DNA of 64,000 nucleotides from Atlantibacter hermannii (lineage in GTDB: Bacteria > Pseudomonadota > Gammaproteobacteria > Enterobacterales > Enterobacteriaceae): positions 58,778 through 122,777 of the forward strand of contig NZ_JAAATR010000036.1 in assembly GCF_009907385.1 (NCBI RefSeq), given 5' to 3'. Under the pieces are notes generated by a model, which did not search any database, was not told the DNA's origin, and saw nothing but the letters and a program-made list of their open reading frames with translations. The position numbers and the translations under genes are program-made. This document shows, in pieces, positions 19,347 to 31,592 of this stretch (the first letter of the stretch is position 1; the number at the start of each line of letters is the position of its first letter).

Positions 19347-19400
19347 ACTGGCTGTCCGGCAATACTCTCGACAGGGGTTCATTTGCCGGACTAAGCCAGT
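19347..19400. other. Long interrupted inverted repeat between convergent genes, over the barA stop
   Basis: ACTGGCT (19347-19353) plus TCCGGCAA (19355-19362) pair with TTGCCGGA (19383-19390) plus AGCCAGT (19394-19400). That makes 15 paired bases around a 20-base loop, with small bulges. The right arm contains the barA stop codon. No T-run is present. A termination or mRNA-stability element for the convergent deaminase gene and barA is likely. Confidence 0.6.
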
Positions 19401-22144
19401 ATTTTCTGCGCCTCTCGTGCCACGTTGTCCATCTCATCCAATAGCTCCAGCATTTCCGGCTCAAGATCGGCAGGTGGCGTACCGCTTCGCAACTGCTGCT
19501 CAATCAAATGGCACAGTTTTTTGAGCCTCGGAACGCCGCTATAGCCTGAGCTACCTTGCAGCTTATGGATGGTATCCAAAAGATTTTCCGGGTTTTCGCC
19601 GACCAACTGCTCCTCAAGGATGTTGCGCACTTCCGGCAGGAATTCCAGCAGCATATGCAGCATCTCCCGCGCCAGATCGGGCTTATTGGCCGCCTGGCGC
19701 AGGGCCAGTTGCCAGTCGAGGGTGGCATCCGGCTGCGGTTCTGGCGCGGCGGCGGGCGCCGCAGGCATGCTGGCGACCACCTGACCCGGCTGATAGCGCA
19801 GCAATAAAGCCCGTAATTTTTCTTCCTCAATGGGCTTCGCCAGATAATCATTCATCCCCGCCGCCAGCAGTTTTTCTTTCTGGCCCGCCATGGCATGTGC
19901 GGTAACGGCAATCACCGGTGTTTGCTGGTGATGAGGCAGTTGGCGGATCAGTTCGCAAGCGCGAATGCCATCCATGCCCGGCATTTGAATATCCATCAGG
20001 ATAATGTCCAGCGGCTGCGCCCTGGCGCGTTCGATGGCCTCTATTCCGTTCTCGCACAGTTCAATATGCTGAACGTGATCGTTAAGCAGCGCGGCGATCA
20101 GCTTCAGGTTAGCTGGATTATCGTCTACCGCCATCACCGTCATCGCCAGTTTGCCCTGCTCGTCGGCAGGCAGGTGTACAGGATGACCATTAGGACAATG
20201 CTCCAGCAGCAGCGGGAGCAGCCGGGTTGCCGTGATGGGTTTCAGTAAACAGCCCGCCGCACCTTCTTCCTTCAACGCCTCAGCGTCTACCTGAGCATGG
20301 CAGGGCAGGGCCAGCAGCAGGCAGTCGGTCATGGTCGCCGCTTTTGCCAGTAGCTCATGCTGCATGGTCAGCGGCTCACGCTGAGTCACAGAGGTGGCAT
20401 AAAGCAGGATATCGTAATGGCTTTCCGTCAGGCCGGTAAACGTAGGGCTATAGACCACGGTAAGCGGCGTGGTGGCTAACACATCCAGGGTGCTTTGCGC
20501 GGCGGCCTGGTTAGGCTCTACGTAAGCAATGCGTCTGCCCGCCAGAATGTCTGTGGTCTGGCGGTCAATCACCACGTTTTGGTTCAAATCGAGATTGATA
20601 TGGAACCAGAAGGTCGAACCGCGATTCGGCTGGCTGTGGAATGAGATATCACCCCCCATTTCATTGACCAGACGCTGGGTGATCACCAGCCCCAGACCGG
20701 TGCCGCCGTGACGCCGGGAGATACTCGCGTCCGCCTGGCGGAAGGCCTGGAACAGGCGCGACTGATCGCGCTCCGGAATGCCGATGCCGGTGTCGCGGAT
20801 TTGGATTTCAAGCTGCACTTTGCTGTGGCTGATGGCTCGCTTCTCAACAAAAATATCAATATTGCCGCTTTCGGTGAATTTAATGGCGTTGCCCACCAGA
20901 TTGGTGATCACCTGTTGCAGGCGCAGCGGATCGCCAATCACGTTATCCGGCACATCGTTTTTGATATTGATGGTCAGTTCAAGCCCTTTGTCATGCGCCG
21001 AATGGGCCAGCAGCGTCATCACTTCGTCCAGTGTGGTTCGCAGCAGGAAGGGGATACTTTCGAGGATCAGTTTCCCGGCTTCCAGTTTTGAGAAGTCCAG
21101 CACATCGTTGATGATAGCCAGCAGGTTGTTGGCCGAACGCTCAATGGTGTTGAGATGGTCGCGCTGGGTAGGATTGAGATCGGTTTTCAGCGTTAACCGG
21201 GTAAAGCCGATCACGCCGTTGAGCGGGGTACGCAGCTCATGGGACATATTGGCGAGGAACTCGGATTTGATCCGCGCCGCTTCCTGGGCGCGTTTTTTGG
21301 CCAGATCCAGCTCCACGTTCTGGATCTCCATCTGCTCCAGCGTTTCACGCAGGTCCGAGGTCGCCTGGTCCACGTTATGCTGCATTTCCTCATGGTAGGC
21401 CGCCAGCGACATCGCCATTGAATTGATGCCGTTCTTCAGCATATCCAGTTCGCCAAGCATAAAGCCTTCCACGCGGCTATCGAGCTGCCCGCGACGGATA
21501 CGGTCGACGGTATTCACCATATTGCGGATCGGCCCGGTGACGTCGCGCATCAGACGCCAGGCGAATATCAATGCGCAAAAAATGCATAGCGATAGCATTA
21601 ACACCGAGATGATCATCTCTTTATACTGTTGCAGCCGCACCGAGCTGAGGTCGAGCTCCAGCGCCACGTAGCCCAGCATATTGCCTTCCGGCTTGGCGTC
21701 GGTGGCGGCTGATTCATCAGGTGAGTAGCTCTCCGAGATGATCGGCGTGCGCATAATCATTACGTTGCCCTGACGGCTTACCGTGAGGTGCGTGGGCAGC
21801 GCGCTGCCTTCGCTGAGACGCAGCCCTTCGGTTCGGGAATGGGAATTCGAGGTAACGAACAGGTTGTTGTCCCGATCGTAGACTGATATCGCCCGCACAA
21901 TATCCGAATGACGGCGGTGCAGAACGCTAATCAACTGCCGGACGGATTCACGGTTTTTTTGATTGATGCCGTATTCGCTGGACACCGCCAGCGGCTCGAT
22001 AATGCTGGCTCCGGCGTCTTCCAGTTGGCGCTGTAAATCATGATAGCGGTGGACGACGAAGAAAATACTCAGCAGCAACCCGATAAGCACGGTTGGCGCC
22101 AGGATCAGAATCATCATGCGTGCCCGCAGGCTGTAGTTGGTCAT
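19391..22144 (-). CDS. barA: Hybrid sensor histidine kinase BarA
   Basis: The 917-residue inner membrane tripartite kinase phosphorylates the response regulator UvrY, which drives csrB transcription. In order there are two membrane helices (about 10-30 and 175-195) flanking a periplasmic domain, a HAMP linker, the dimerisation domain with the phosphorylated His in [18 protein letters not shown], the ATPase domain with DTGIGI and GGTGLGL, a degenerate receiver, a receiver with [12 protein letters not shown], and a C-terminal HPt domain with [12 protein letters not shown]. Full length (E. coli 918). It is divergent from rlmD and convergent with the deaminase gene. Confidence 0.97.
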   Translation of the reverse strand: MTNYSLRARMMILILAPTVLIGLLLSIFFVVHRYHDLQRQLEDAGASIIEPLAVSSEYGINQKNRESVRQLISVLHRRHSDIVRAISVYDRDNNLFVTSNSHSRTEGLRLSEGSALPTHLTVSRQGNVMIMRTPIISESYSPDESAATDAKPEGNMLGYVALELDLSSVRLQQYKEMIISVLMLSLCIFCALIFAWRLMRDVTGPIRNMVNTVDRIRRGQLDSRVEGFMLGELDMLKNGINSMAMSLAAYHEEMQHNVDQATSDLRETLEQMEIQNVELDLAKKRAQEAARIKSEFLANMSHELRTPLNGVIGFTRLTLKTDLNPTQRDHLNTIERSANNLLAIINDVLDFSKLEAGKLILESIPFLLRTTLDEVMTLLAHSAHDKGLELTINIKNDVPDNVIGDPLRLQQVITNLVGNAIKFTESGNIDIFVEKRAISHSKVQLEIQIRDTGIGIPERDQSRLFQAFRQADASISRRHGGTGLGLVITQRLVNEMGGDISFHSQPNRGSTFWFHINLDLNQNVVIDRQTTDILAGRRIAYVEPNQAAAQSTLDVLATTPLTVVYSPTFTGLTESHYDILLYATSVTQREPLTMQHELLAKAATMTDCLLLALPCHAQVDAEALKEEGAAGCLLKPITATRLLPLLLEHCPNGHPVHLPADEQGKLAMTVMAVDDNPANLKLIAALLNDHVQHIELCENGIEAIERARAQPLDIILMDIQMPGMDGIRACELIRQLPHHQQTPVIAVTAHAMAGQKEKLLAAGMNDYLAKPIEEEKLRALLLRYQPGQVVASMPAAPAAAPEPQPDATLDWQLALRQAANKPDLAREMLHMLLEFLPEVRNILEEQLVGENPENLLDTIHKLQGSSGYSGVPRLKKLCHLIEQQLRSGTPPADLEPEMLELLDEMDNVAREAQKILA

Positions 22145-22199
22145 GGGCTTCCGTTATGGGACAATCATCGTCACTTAGTTTTAAGAATACCTGTAAGCA

Positions 22200-23501
22200 A
22201 TGGCGCAATTCTACTCTGCAAAGCGACGCGTGACGACGCGTCAGATCATAACCGTTACGGTAAATGACCTTGACCCTTTTGGTCAGGGCGTAGCTCGTCA
22301 CGATGGTAAGGCTTTATTTATTAGCGGATTACTCCCAGGCGAACGGGCGGAGGTGACGCTCACCCAGGATAAACGCAATTTTGGTCACGCGACGGTAAAC
22401 AAACGGCTACATGATAGCCCGGCCCGCGTCACGCCGCGCTGCCCGCATTTCGGCGTCTGCGGCGGCTGCCAGCAGCAGCATGCCAGCGTTGCGCTTCAGC
22501 AAACCAGTAAATCCCAGGCACTGGCGCGCATGATGAACCATCCGGTTGACGAGATCATTGCCGGGCCGGAGTGGGGCTACCGCCGTCGTGCGCGGTTGAG
22601 CTTGAATTACCTGGCCCGCGCGCAAACCTTACAGATGGGGTTTCGCAAAGCCGCCTCCAGTGAACTGATCGATATCCGGCAGTGCCCCATTTTGGCTCCC
22701 CAGCTTGAGGCGTTGCTGCCCGCGCTGCGTACCTGCCTGAACGAATTACAGGGCGCGCGGCGGCTGGGGCATGTGGAACTGGTGCTGGCGGATAACGGTC
22801 CGCTGATGGTGTTGCGCCATCCCGAGCCGTTATCGGCAAAAGATAAACAAAAACTGGAACAGTTCTCGCATCAGCAGGATGTGGCGCTGTTTTTAGCGCC
22901 GCAAAGTGATTCACTGGAACAGCTGACCGGGGACGCGCCGTATTATCATTCAGACGGTCTACGCTTAACCTTTAGCCCGCGCGACTTTATCCAGGTTAAT
23001 GATGCGGTCAACCAGCAGATGGTGGCGCGGGCCATTGAATGGCTTGATGTACAACCCGACGATCGGGTGCTGGATCTGTTTTGCGGAATGGGCAATTTTA
23101 CCCTGCCGCTGGCCACGCGCGCCAACAATGTCATTGGTGTGGAAGGCGTCCCCGCATTAGTGGCGAAGGCTCAGCGTAATGCCGAAGATAATGGGCTTAA
23201 AAACGTCACCTTTTTTCATGAAAATTTGGAAGAAGATGTTACGCAACAGCCCTGGGCTGCGCAGGGGTTTGATAAGATATTACTGGACCCGGCCCGCGCC
23301 GGCGCGCCCGGCGTGATGCCGCATATTGTGAAATTAATGCCCAGCCGCGTGGTCTACGTTTCCTGTAATCCAGCCACGCTTTCGCGCGACAGCGACGTAT
23401 TACTGCAGGCGGGATACCAAATTCAGCGGCTGGCGATGCTGGATATGTTCCCGCACACTGGGCATCTGGAGTCTATGGTGCTGTTTGTTCGGCATGAGTG
23501 A
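22200..23501 (+). CDS. rlmD: 23S rRNA (uracil(1939)-C(5))-methyltransferase RlmD
   Basis: The 433-residue enzyme methylates U1939 of 23S rRNA using SAM. It has an N-terminal TRAM domain (to about residue 70). Three of the iron-sulfur cysteines sit in [10 protein letters not shown] (Cys81, Cys87, Cys90), and a fourth is in the later QCPILAPQ segment. The SAM site is [15 protein letters not shown], and the catalytic loop is [12 protein letters not shown]. Same length as the E. coli protein. relA follows 41 bases downstream. Confidence 0.97.
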   Translation: MAQFYSAKRRVTTRQIITVTVNDLDPFGQGVARHDGKALFISGLLPGERAEVTLTQDKRNFGHATVNKRLHDSPARVTPRCPHFGVCGGCQQQHASVALQQTSKSQALARMMNHPVDEIIAGPEWGYRRRARLSLNYLARAQTLQMGFRKAASSELIDIRQCPILAPQLEALLPALRTCLNELQGARRLGHVELVLADNGPLMVLRHPEPLSAKDKQKLEQFSHQQDVALFLAPQSDSLEQLTGDAPYYHSDGLRLTFSPRDFIQVNDAVNQQMVARAIEWLDVQPDDRVLDLFCGMGNFTLPLATRANNVIGVEGVPALVAKAQRNAEDNGLKNVTFFHENLEEDVTQQPWAAQGFDKILLDPARAGAPGVMPHIVKLMPSRVVYVSCNPATLSRDSDVLLQAGYQIQRLAMLDMFPHTGHLESMVLFVRHE

Positions 23502-23542
23502 AGGCCTGGTAACAGGCCAACGCGTCCCTGAAGGAGAGGACA

Positions 23543-25774
23543 ATGGTTGCGGTAAGAAGTGCACATCTCAATAAAGCTGGTGAATTTGACCATGAAAAAT
23601 GGGTTGCGAGTCTTGGGATCAATAACCAGCAGTCGTGTGAACGCTTAACCGAAACCTGGGCGTATTGCGAACAGCTCACCAAAGGGCACCCGCAGGCGGA
23701 GCTGCTGCTGTGGCGCGGCGTCGAGATGGTGGAGATCCTCTCGATGTTGAGTATGGATAACGACACGCTACGCGCCGCGCTGCTTTTCCCTATTGCCGAT
23801 GCCGACGTGGTGAGTGAAGACGTGCTCAAAGAGACGGTGGGCAAATCCATCGTCAATCTGATCCACGGCGTGCGCGATATGGACGCCATCCGCCAGCTGA
23901 AAGCCACCCATACTGACTCCGTCTCTTCAGAGCAGGTCGACAATGTGCGCCGCATGCTGCTGGCGATGGTGGACGATTTCCGCTGCGTGGTGATTAAACT
24001 TGCCGAGCGTATCGCCCACTTGCGCGAAGTCAAAGACGCGCCGGAAGACGAACGCGTGCTGGCGGCCAAAGAGTGCACCAATATTTATGCGCCGCTGGCC
24101 AACCGCTTAGGCATCGGCCAGCTCAAATGGGAACTGGAAGATTACTGCTTCCGGTATTTGCGGCCGGCGGAATATAAACGCATCGCCAAACTGCTGCATG
24201 AGCGGCGTATCGACCGTGAACATTACATCGACGAATTCGTGGGGCTGATCCGCAAATCAATTAAAGAAGAGGGCGTAAAAGCCGAGGTTTACGGGCGTCC
24301 GAAGCATATTTACAGCATCTGGCGCAAAATGCAGAAGAAACATCTCGCCTTTGACGAGCTGTTTGACGTGCGCGCAGTGCGCATCGTGGCCGAACGTTTG
24401 CAGGACTGCTACGCCTCGTTGGGGATTGTCCATACCCTGTTCCGCCATCTGCCTGACGAATTCGACGATTATGTCGCCAACCCGAAACCCAACGGCTACC
24501 AGTCAATCCACACCGTGGTGCTGGGGCCAGGCGGTAAGACGGTGGAGATCCAGATCCGTACCCGCCAGATGCATGAAGACGCCGAGCTGGGCGTGGCGGC
24601 GCACTGGAAATACAAAGAAGGCACGGCAGGCGGCGGCCATGCCGGTTATGAAGACCGTATCGCCTGGCTGCGCAAACTGATTGCGTGGCAGGAAGAGATG
24701 TCCGATTCCGGCGAAATGCTCGACGAAGTACGCAGCCAGGTGTTCGACGACCGGGTCTACGTGTTTACCCCGAAAGGCGATGTGGTGGATTTGCCTGCCG
24801 GCTCCACGCCGCTGGATTTCGCCTATCACATCCATAGCGATGTCGGCCACCGCTGCATTGGGGCCAAAATCGGCGGGCGCATCGTGCCGTTTACCTATCA
24901 GCTGCAAATGGGCGATCAGATTGAAATCATCACCCAGAAACAGCCGAACCCGAGCCGCGACTGGCTGAACCCGAATCTGGGCTACGTCACGACCAGCCGT
25001 GGACGCTCTAAAATCCACGCATGGTTCCGCAAACAGGATCGCGATAAAAATATCCTCGCCGGGCGTCAAATCCTCGACGATGAACTGGCGCACCTCGGCA
25101 TCAGCCTGAAGGAAGCGGAAAAGCATCTGCTGCCGCGCTATAACTTCAATGAAATCGAGGAGCTGCTGGCGGCGATTGGCGGCGGCGATATTCGCCTCAA
25201 TCAGATGGTTAATTTCCTGCAGGCGCAGTTTAATAAGCCCAGCGCCGCCGAGCAGGATGCCGCTGCGCTGAAGCAGCTTCAGCAAAAAAGCTATCAGCCG
25301 CAGACCCGCAACAACAAGAACAACGGTCGCGTGGTGGTGGAGGGCGTCGGTAACCTGATGCACCACATCGCCCGCTGCTGCCAGCCCATCCCCGGAGACG
25401 ATATCGTCGGCTTTATCACCCAGGGACGCGGGATCTCTATCCACCGCGCCGATTGCGATCAACTGACTGAATTACAGTCGCACGCGCCGGAGCGCATTGT
25501 TGATGCGGTATGGGGCGAAAGTTACTCCGCAGGCTATTCGCTGGTGGTGCGCGTAACGGCCAACGATCGCAGTGGATTGCTGCGTGATATCACCACCATC
25601 TTAGCCAACGAAAAAGTCAACGTGCTTGGCGTGGCGAGCCGCAGCGATACTAAACAGCAACTGGCCACCATCGATATGGATATTGAAATCTATAACCTGC
25701 AGGTGCTGGGCCGCGTGCTGGGCAAACTCAACCAGGTGCCGGACGTTATCGACGCCCGCCGCCTGCACGGATAA
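23543..25774 (+). CDS. relA: (p)ppGpp synthetase I RelA
   Basis: The 743-residue ribosome-associated enzyme makes (p)ppGpp when uncharged tRNA is bound. It has an inactive pseudo-hydrolase domain (about 30-190), the synthetase domain (about 240-370, including KPNGYQSIHTVVLGPGG), TGS (about 405-465, with YVFTPKGDVVDLPAGSTPLD), a zinc-finger/helical region with MHHIARCCQPIPGDDIVG, and a C-terminal ACT domain. Full length. AAGGAG precedes the start. A terminator follows before mazG, and no mazEF genes lie between them. Confidence 0.97.
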   Translation: MVAVRSAHLNKAGEFDHEKWVASLGINNQQSCERLTETWAYCEQLTKGHPQAELLLWRGVEMVEILSMLSMDNDTLRAALLFPIADADVVSEDVLKETVGKSIVNLIHGVRDMDAIRQLKATHTDSVSSEQVDNVRRMLLAMVDDFRCVVIKLAERIAHLREVKDAPEDERVLAAKECTNIYAPLANRLGIGQLKWELEDYCFRYLRPAEYKRIAKLLHERRIDREHYIDEFVGLIRKSIKEEGVKAEVYGRPKHIYSIWRKMQKKHLAFDELFDVRAVRIVAERLQDCYASLGIVHTLFRHLPDEFDDYVANPKPNGYQSIHTVVLGPGGKTVEIQIRTRQMHEDAELGVAAHWKYKEGTAGGGHAGYEDRIAWLRKLIAWQEEMSDSGEMLDEVRSQVFDDRVYVFTPKGDVVDLPAGSTPLDFAYHIHSDVGHRCIGAKIGGRIVPFTYQLQMGDQIEIITQKQPNPSRDWLNPNLGYVTTSRGRSKIHAWFRKQDRDKNILAGRQILDDELAHLGISLKEAEKHLLPRYNFNEIEELLAAIGGGDIRLNQMVNFLQAQFNKPSAAEQDAAALKQLQQKSYQPQTRNNKNNGRVVVEGVGNLMHHIARCCQPIPGDDIVGFITQGRGISIHRADCDQLTELQSHAPERIVDAVWGESYSAGYSLVVRVTANDRSGLLRDITTILANEKVNVLGVASRSDTKQQLATIDMDIEIYNLQVLGRVLGKLNQVPDVIDARRLHG

Positions 25775-25803
25775 TTGCTCTTAGCCTCTGTTCGCCAGAG
25801 GGC

Positions 25804-25838
25804 CGGGGTGCAGCGCAAATACGCTGTACCCCGTTTTT
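25804..25838 (+). terminator. Intrinsic terminator between relA and mazG
   Basis: A 12-bp stem (CGGGGTGCAGCG at 25804-25815, CGCTGTACCCCG at 25822-25833, one G-U pair) with a 6-base loop is followed by five T's. It ends only about 17 bases before the mazG start, so mazG may be expressed by readthrough or from a promoter inside relA. Confidence 0.88.
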
Positions 25839-25855
25839 ATTAACAGGATCTCATT

Positions 25856-26647
25856 ATGAATCAACTCGATCGCCTGCTGGGCATTATGGAACGACTGCGC
25901 GATCCGCAAACCGGCTGCCCGTGGGATAACGCGCAGACCTTTGCCACCATCGCGCCTTACACCCTCGAAGAAACCTATGAAGTGCTCGACGCCATCGCGC
26001 GGGAAGATTTTGACGATCTGCGCGGCGAACTGGGCGATTTGCTGTTTCAGGTGGTGTTTTACGCCCGCATGGCTGAAGAGCAGGAGCGCTTTAATTTCAG
26101 TGATATTTGCCGCGCCATCAGCGACAAACTGGAGCGCCGTCACCCGCACATCTTCGGCGAGGCGAACTTTGCCGATAGCGAGCAAGTCCTCGCTAACTGG
26201 GAGAAAACCAAAAGCGCCGAGCGGGCCGAAAAAGCGCAACACTCTGCGCTGGACGATATTCCTGAAAGCCTGCCAGCGCTGATGCGGGCGTATAAAATCC
26301 AGAAACGCTGCGCGGCGGTGGGGTTTGACTGGACCACCCTCGGCCCGGTGGTCGACAAAGTGCATGAAGAGCTGGATGAAGTGATGCATGAAGCCAACCA
26401 GGCGGTGGTGGACGAGGAGAAGCTGGAAGAGGAGATTGGCGACCTGCTGTTTGCGACGGTAAACCTGTCCCGTCACCTGGGCAGTAAAGCGGAAATCGCG
26501 CTGCAAAAGGCTAACCGCAAATTCGAGCGCCGCTTCCGCGAAGTGGAAAAGATCATCGCCGCCCGGGGGCTAAAACTGGGCGACGCTACGCTCGATCAGA
26601 TGGAAAATGCCTGGTGCGAAGTAAAACGCCAGGAAGCTGATAAATAA
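25856..26647 (+). CDS. mazG: Nucleoside triphosphate pyrophosphohydrolase MazG
   Basis: The 263-residue enzyme hydrolyses NTPs to NMP and pyrophosphate and can lower (p)ppGpp-related stress in E. coli. It has two MazG-type alpha-helical repeats. The first (PWDNAQTFATIAPYTLEETYE then ELGDLLFQVVFYA) and the second (EELDEVMHEANQ then EEIGDLLFATVNL) each carry the EExxE and ExxD metal motifs. Normal length. It follows relA but without the mazEF toxin-antitoxin genes found there in E. coli. Confidence 0.96.
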   Translation: MNQLDRLLGIMERLRDPQTGCPWDNAQTFATIAPYTLEETYEVLDAIAREDFDDLRGELGDLLFQVVFYARMAEEQERFNFSDICRAISDKLERRHPHIFGEANFADSEQVLANWEKTKSAERAEKAQHSALDDIPESLPALMRAYKIQKRCAAVGFDWTTLGPVVDKVHEELDEVMHEANQAVVDEEKLEEEIGDLLFATVNLSRHLGSKAEIALQKANRKFERRFREVEKIIAARGLKLGDATLDQMENAWCEVKRQEADK

Positions 26648-26659
26648 ACAGTTTTTGCG

Positions 26660-26703
26660 ATCAAGCGCTTGTTGTTGCAAAACGTAACTGACAAGTGCTT
26701 GAT
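26660..26703. repeat. 13-bp inverted repeat upstream of pyrG
   Basis: ATCAAGCGCTTGT (26660-26672) and ACAAGTGCTTGAT (26691-26703) form a 12-of-13 inverted repeat around 18 bases, and each arm contains a near-palindromic CAAG-y-GCTTG core. No T-run follows on the plus strand. It could be a protein-binding pair or the mazG mRNA end. Confidence 0.55.
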
Positions 26704-26789
26704 TTACGTCAAAAACATTTCCGCCAGACGGGCTATTTTCTTCCGGCTTTATTAAGCGAGGTGTGGCGTTGATTGCTGAGAATGAAAGT

Positions 26790-26818
26790 TTGTGAGCCCC
26801 GTCCTGTTCAGGTATACT
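26790..26818 (+). promoter_or_regulatory. pyrG sigma-70 promoter
   Basis: TTGTGA (26790-26795), a 17-base spacer and TATACT (26813-26818) form a good sigma-70 promoter. Transcription would start near 26825, giving a leader of about 45 bases before the pyrG ATG. Confidence 0.75.
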
Positions 26819-26856
26819 ACTTTCCCGTCCTGGTATTCCACCGTCTTTAAACCTAA

Positions 26857-28509
<1,653 letters not shown>

Positions 28510-28524
28510 AACGAGTTAGTACGG

Positions 28525-28549
28525 CAGTGCACCCACATACGGTGCACTG
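28525..28549 (+). other. Hairpin between pyrG and eno
   Basis: CAGTGCACC (28525-28533) pairs perfectly with GGTGCACTG (28541-28549), followed by only TTT. It is a weak terminator or attenuator, so some pyrG transcripts probably read through into eno. Confidence 0.65.
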
Positions 28550-28577
28550 TTTGTCTGGAGTTTTAGTTAACTTGTGA

Positions 28578-29891
<1,314 letters not shown>

Positions 29892-29910
29892 TCGTCGGCA
29901 TTTTCGCTTA

Positions 29911-29940
29911 AAAAGCCGGGCAGTAATGCCCGGCTTTTTT
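29911..29940. terminator. Bidirectional intrinsic terminator between eno and the GntP permease gene
   Basis: The stem AAAAGCCGGGC (29911-29921) and GCCCGGCTTTT (29928-29938), with a 6-base loop, has T-runs on both strands. It serves convergent eno and the permease gene. Confidence 0.95.
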
Positions 29941-29954
29941 GTTTTCTGAGGCAC

Positions 29955-31292
29955 TTAAATTATCAAGTCCAGCAGCAGAACAATCAGCAAGCCCACCACT
30001 GAGTTAGTCAGTTCCAGCAAGCCCCAGGTCTTAAAAGTATCTTTTATAGACAGGCCAAAATATTCTTTGAACAGCCAGAAGGCGGCGTCGTTAACGTGCG
30101 TCAGGGTGTTACTCCCGGACGCGGTCGCCAGCACCATCAGCGCCGGATCGACGTTAAAGGTAGTAATCATCGGCCCGACAATCCCGGCGGCGGTAATTGC
30201 CGAAACCGTACCCGCACCGGTCGCCAGACGTAACAGCACGGTGATAAACCACGCCATGATCAGCGGCGACACCGAGGAGGTGCGCATCATATCGGCGATA
30301 TAGTCACCCACGCCGGTATCCATAATGATCTGCTTAAACGCGCCGCCTGCGCCGATAATAAACACCACCAGCGCGACTTTTTCGATCGCAGTGGAATACG
30401 AAAGCATTACTTCGGTCATCGACTTGCCGCGTGCGGTACCGAAGGCATAGAGCGCCACCAGCACCGCGATCAGCATGCTGATTTGCGCGCTGCCGACGAA
30501 GTTCAGCAGCGAGGTGACATGCGGATTCGCCGGGACTACCAGCTTGATAAGCGTTACGCCGGTAATGATGATTGCCGGGATCAGCGGAACCAGCAAACTG
30601 ACGGCGAACGAGGGCATCTCATCATCGCGGAATACTTTCTGAGATTCGAGCAGTTGTGGGATCGGGCGCTCCAGGTTACCCAACAGTTTCGGCAAAATAA
30701 TCCCGGAACAAATCACCGTTGGGATCGCCACAATCACGCCGTAGATATAGACCATCCCCATATCTGCATGAAACGCCGCCACCAGCGCGGTAGGGCCAGG
30801 CTGCGGCGGGAACAGGCTGTGGGCAGTGGTTGCTGCGGCGACCATGGTGATACCGAGTTTCAGGAACGGTATTTTCGCTTCCCTGGCGATACTGATCACC
30901 AGCGGCGCGAGGATCAGAAAGGCTACTTCATAGAACATGGCGAGGCCAAAAATCAGCCCGATAACCATAATCGCCCACTGTACTTTTTTCGGCCCGAAGC
31001 GCTGAAGCAGCGTTGAAGAGACCCGCTGCGCAGCGCCCGAATCCACCATCAATTTCCCGAGGATAGCGCCGAAGAGAATAATCAGCGCCAGGTGACCAAG
31101 GGTGCTTCCTATCCCCGTCTCAATAGACTTGCCGATAGCTTCCAGCGGTAAGCCTTCGCAAACACCCACGAAGATTGCCGCCAGCAGTAATGCCAGCATC
31201 CCATTGATTTTAAACTTCATATTGAGTATTAACAGTACCACGACGCCAAGCGCTACCCAGATGACCGGCATGGCTTCAACAAGAGTGTTCAT
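29955..31292 (-). CDS. GntP family permease (gluconate/hexonate:H+ symporter type)
   Basis: The 445-residue inner membrane protein has about twelve to fourteen hydrophobic segments. GntP-family marks are NGMLALLLAAIFVGVCEG, GSTLGHLALIILFGAILGKL, LFPPQPGPTALVAAFHADMG and GSNTLTHVNDAAFWLFKEYF. It resembles the IdnT/GntT/GntU branch more than E. coli GntP itself. The substrate is probably a sugar acid such as gluconate, idonate or a related hexonate. It is not present between eno and queE in E. coli, so it is an insertion relative to that map. UxuR/ExuR-like half-sites lie upstream. Confidence 0.85.
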   Translation of the reverse strand: MNTLVEAMPVIWVALGVVVLLILNMKFKINGMLALLLAAIFVGVCEGLPLEAIGKSIETGIGSTLGHLALIILFGAILGKLMVDSGAAQRVSSTLLQRFGPKKVQWAIMVIGLIFGLAMFYEVAFLILAPLVISIAREAKIPFLKLGITMVAAATTAHSLFPPQPGPTALVAAFHADMGMVYIYGVIVAIPTVICSGIILPKLLGNLERPIPQLLESQKVFRDDEMPSFAVSLLVPLIPAIIITGVTLIKLVVPANPHVTSLLNFVGSAQISMLIAVLVALYAFGTARGKSMTEVMLSYSTAIEKVALVVFIIGAGGAFKQIIMDTGVGDYIADMMRTSSVSPLIMAWFITVLLRLATGAGTVSAITAAGIVGPMITTFNVDPALMVLATASGSNTLTHVNDAAFWLFKEYFGLSIKDTFKTWGLLELTNSVVGLLIVLLLDLII

Positions 31293-31315
31293 CCAGTTTC
31301 CTTTATAAAATTTAT

Positions 31316-31374
31316 AATTGGTATGATATGTAGGTGAGATTGGATATTACTCGGCTGAATGTGTTATACCAATT
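31316..31374. promoter_or_regulatory. Paired UxuR/ExuR-like half-sites upstream of the GntP permease gene
   Basis: AATTGGTAT (31316-31324) and ATACCAATT (31366-31374) are perfect inverted copies. Joined with no spacer they would nearly recreate the UxuR/ExuR operator type AATTGGTATACCAATT, but here they are 41 bases apart. They flank the likely permease promoter. The separation of about 50 bases, five helical turns, would permit looping or two half-occupied sites. The regulator is not in the window. Confidence 0.5.
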
Positions 31375-31487
31375 TAATTAGCAGGGTAAGCTTTAAAAGG
31401 TGATGAACCGCAAATATTGGTGAAATATGAATTTTCGTTGCACACGCGATACTAAGGTGTGTCACAAAATTTGCTTTTGCGTTAGCG

Positions 31488-31508
31488 CAGGGCGGATTTA
31501 CCGCCCTG
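31488..31508. other. Hairpin in the permease-queE intergenic region
   Basis: CAGGGCGG (31488-31495) pairs perfectly with CCGCCCTG (31501-31508) around ATTTA. No T-run follows on either strand. The rest of the 300-base gap holds the two divergent promoters and a small GTGGT/ACCAC hairpin just before the queE ribosome site. Confidence 0.5.
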
Positions 31509-31592
31509 GCAAGCCTTCCGGGCAGGAACTGCGCAAGCGCCAGTGGCAGTAATATGCGATAATAGTGGTTTACCACCAATGAAGAGCCGATA

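Noticed and set aside
24503..25462. Long (319-codon) open frame antisense to relA.
   Set aside because: It lies wholly within the conserved relA gene and its translation looks like no known family.
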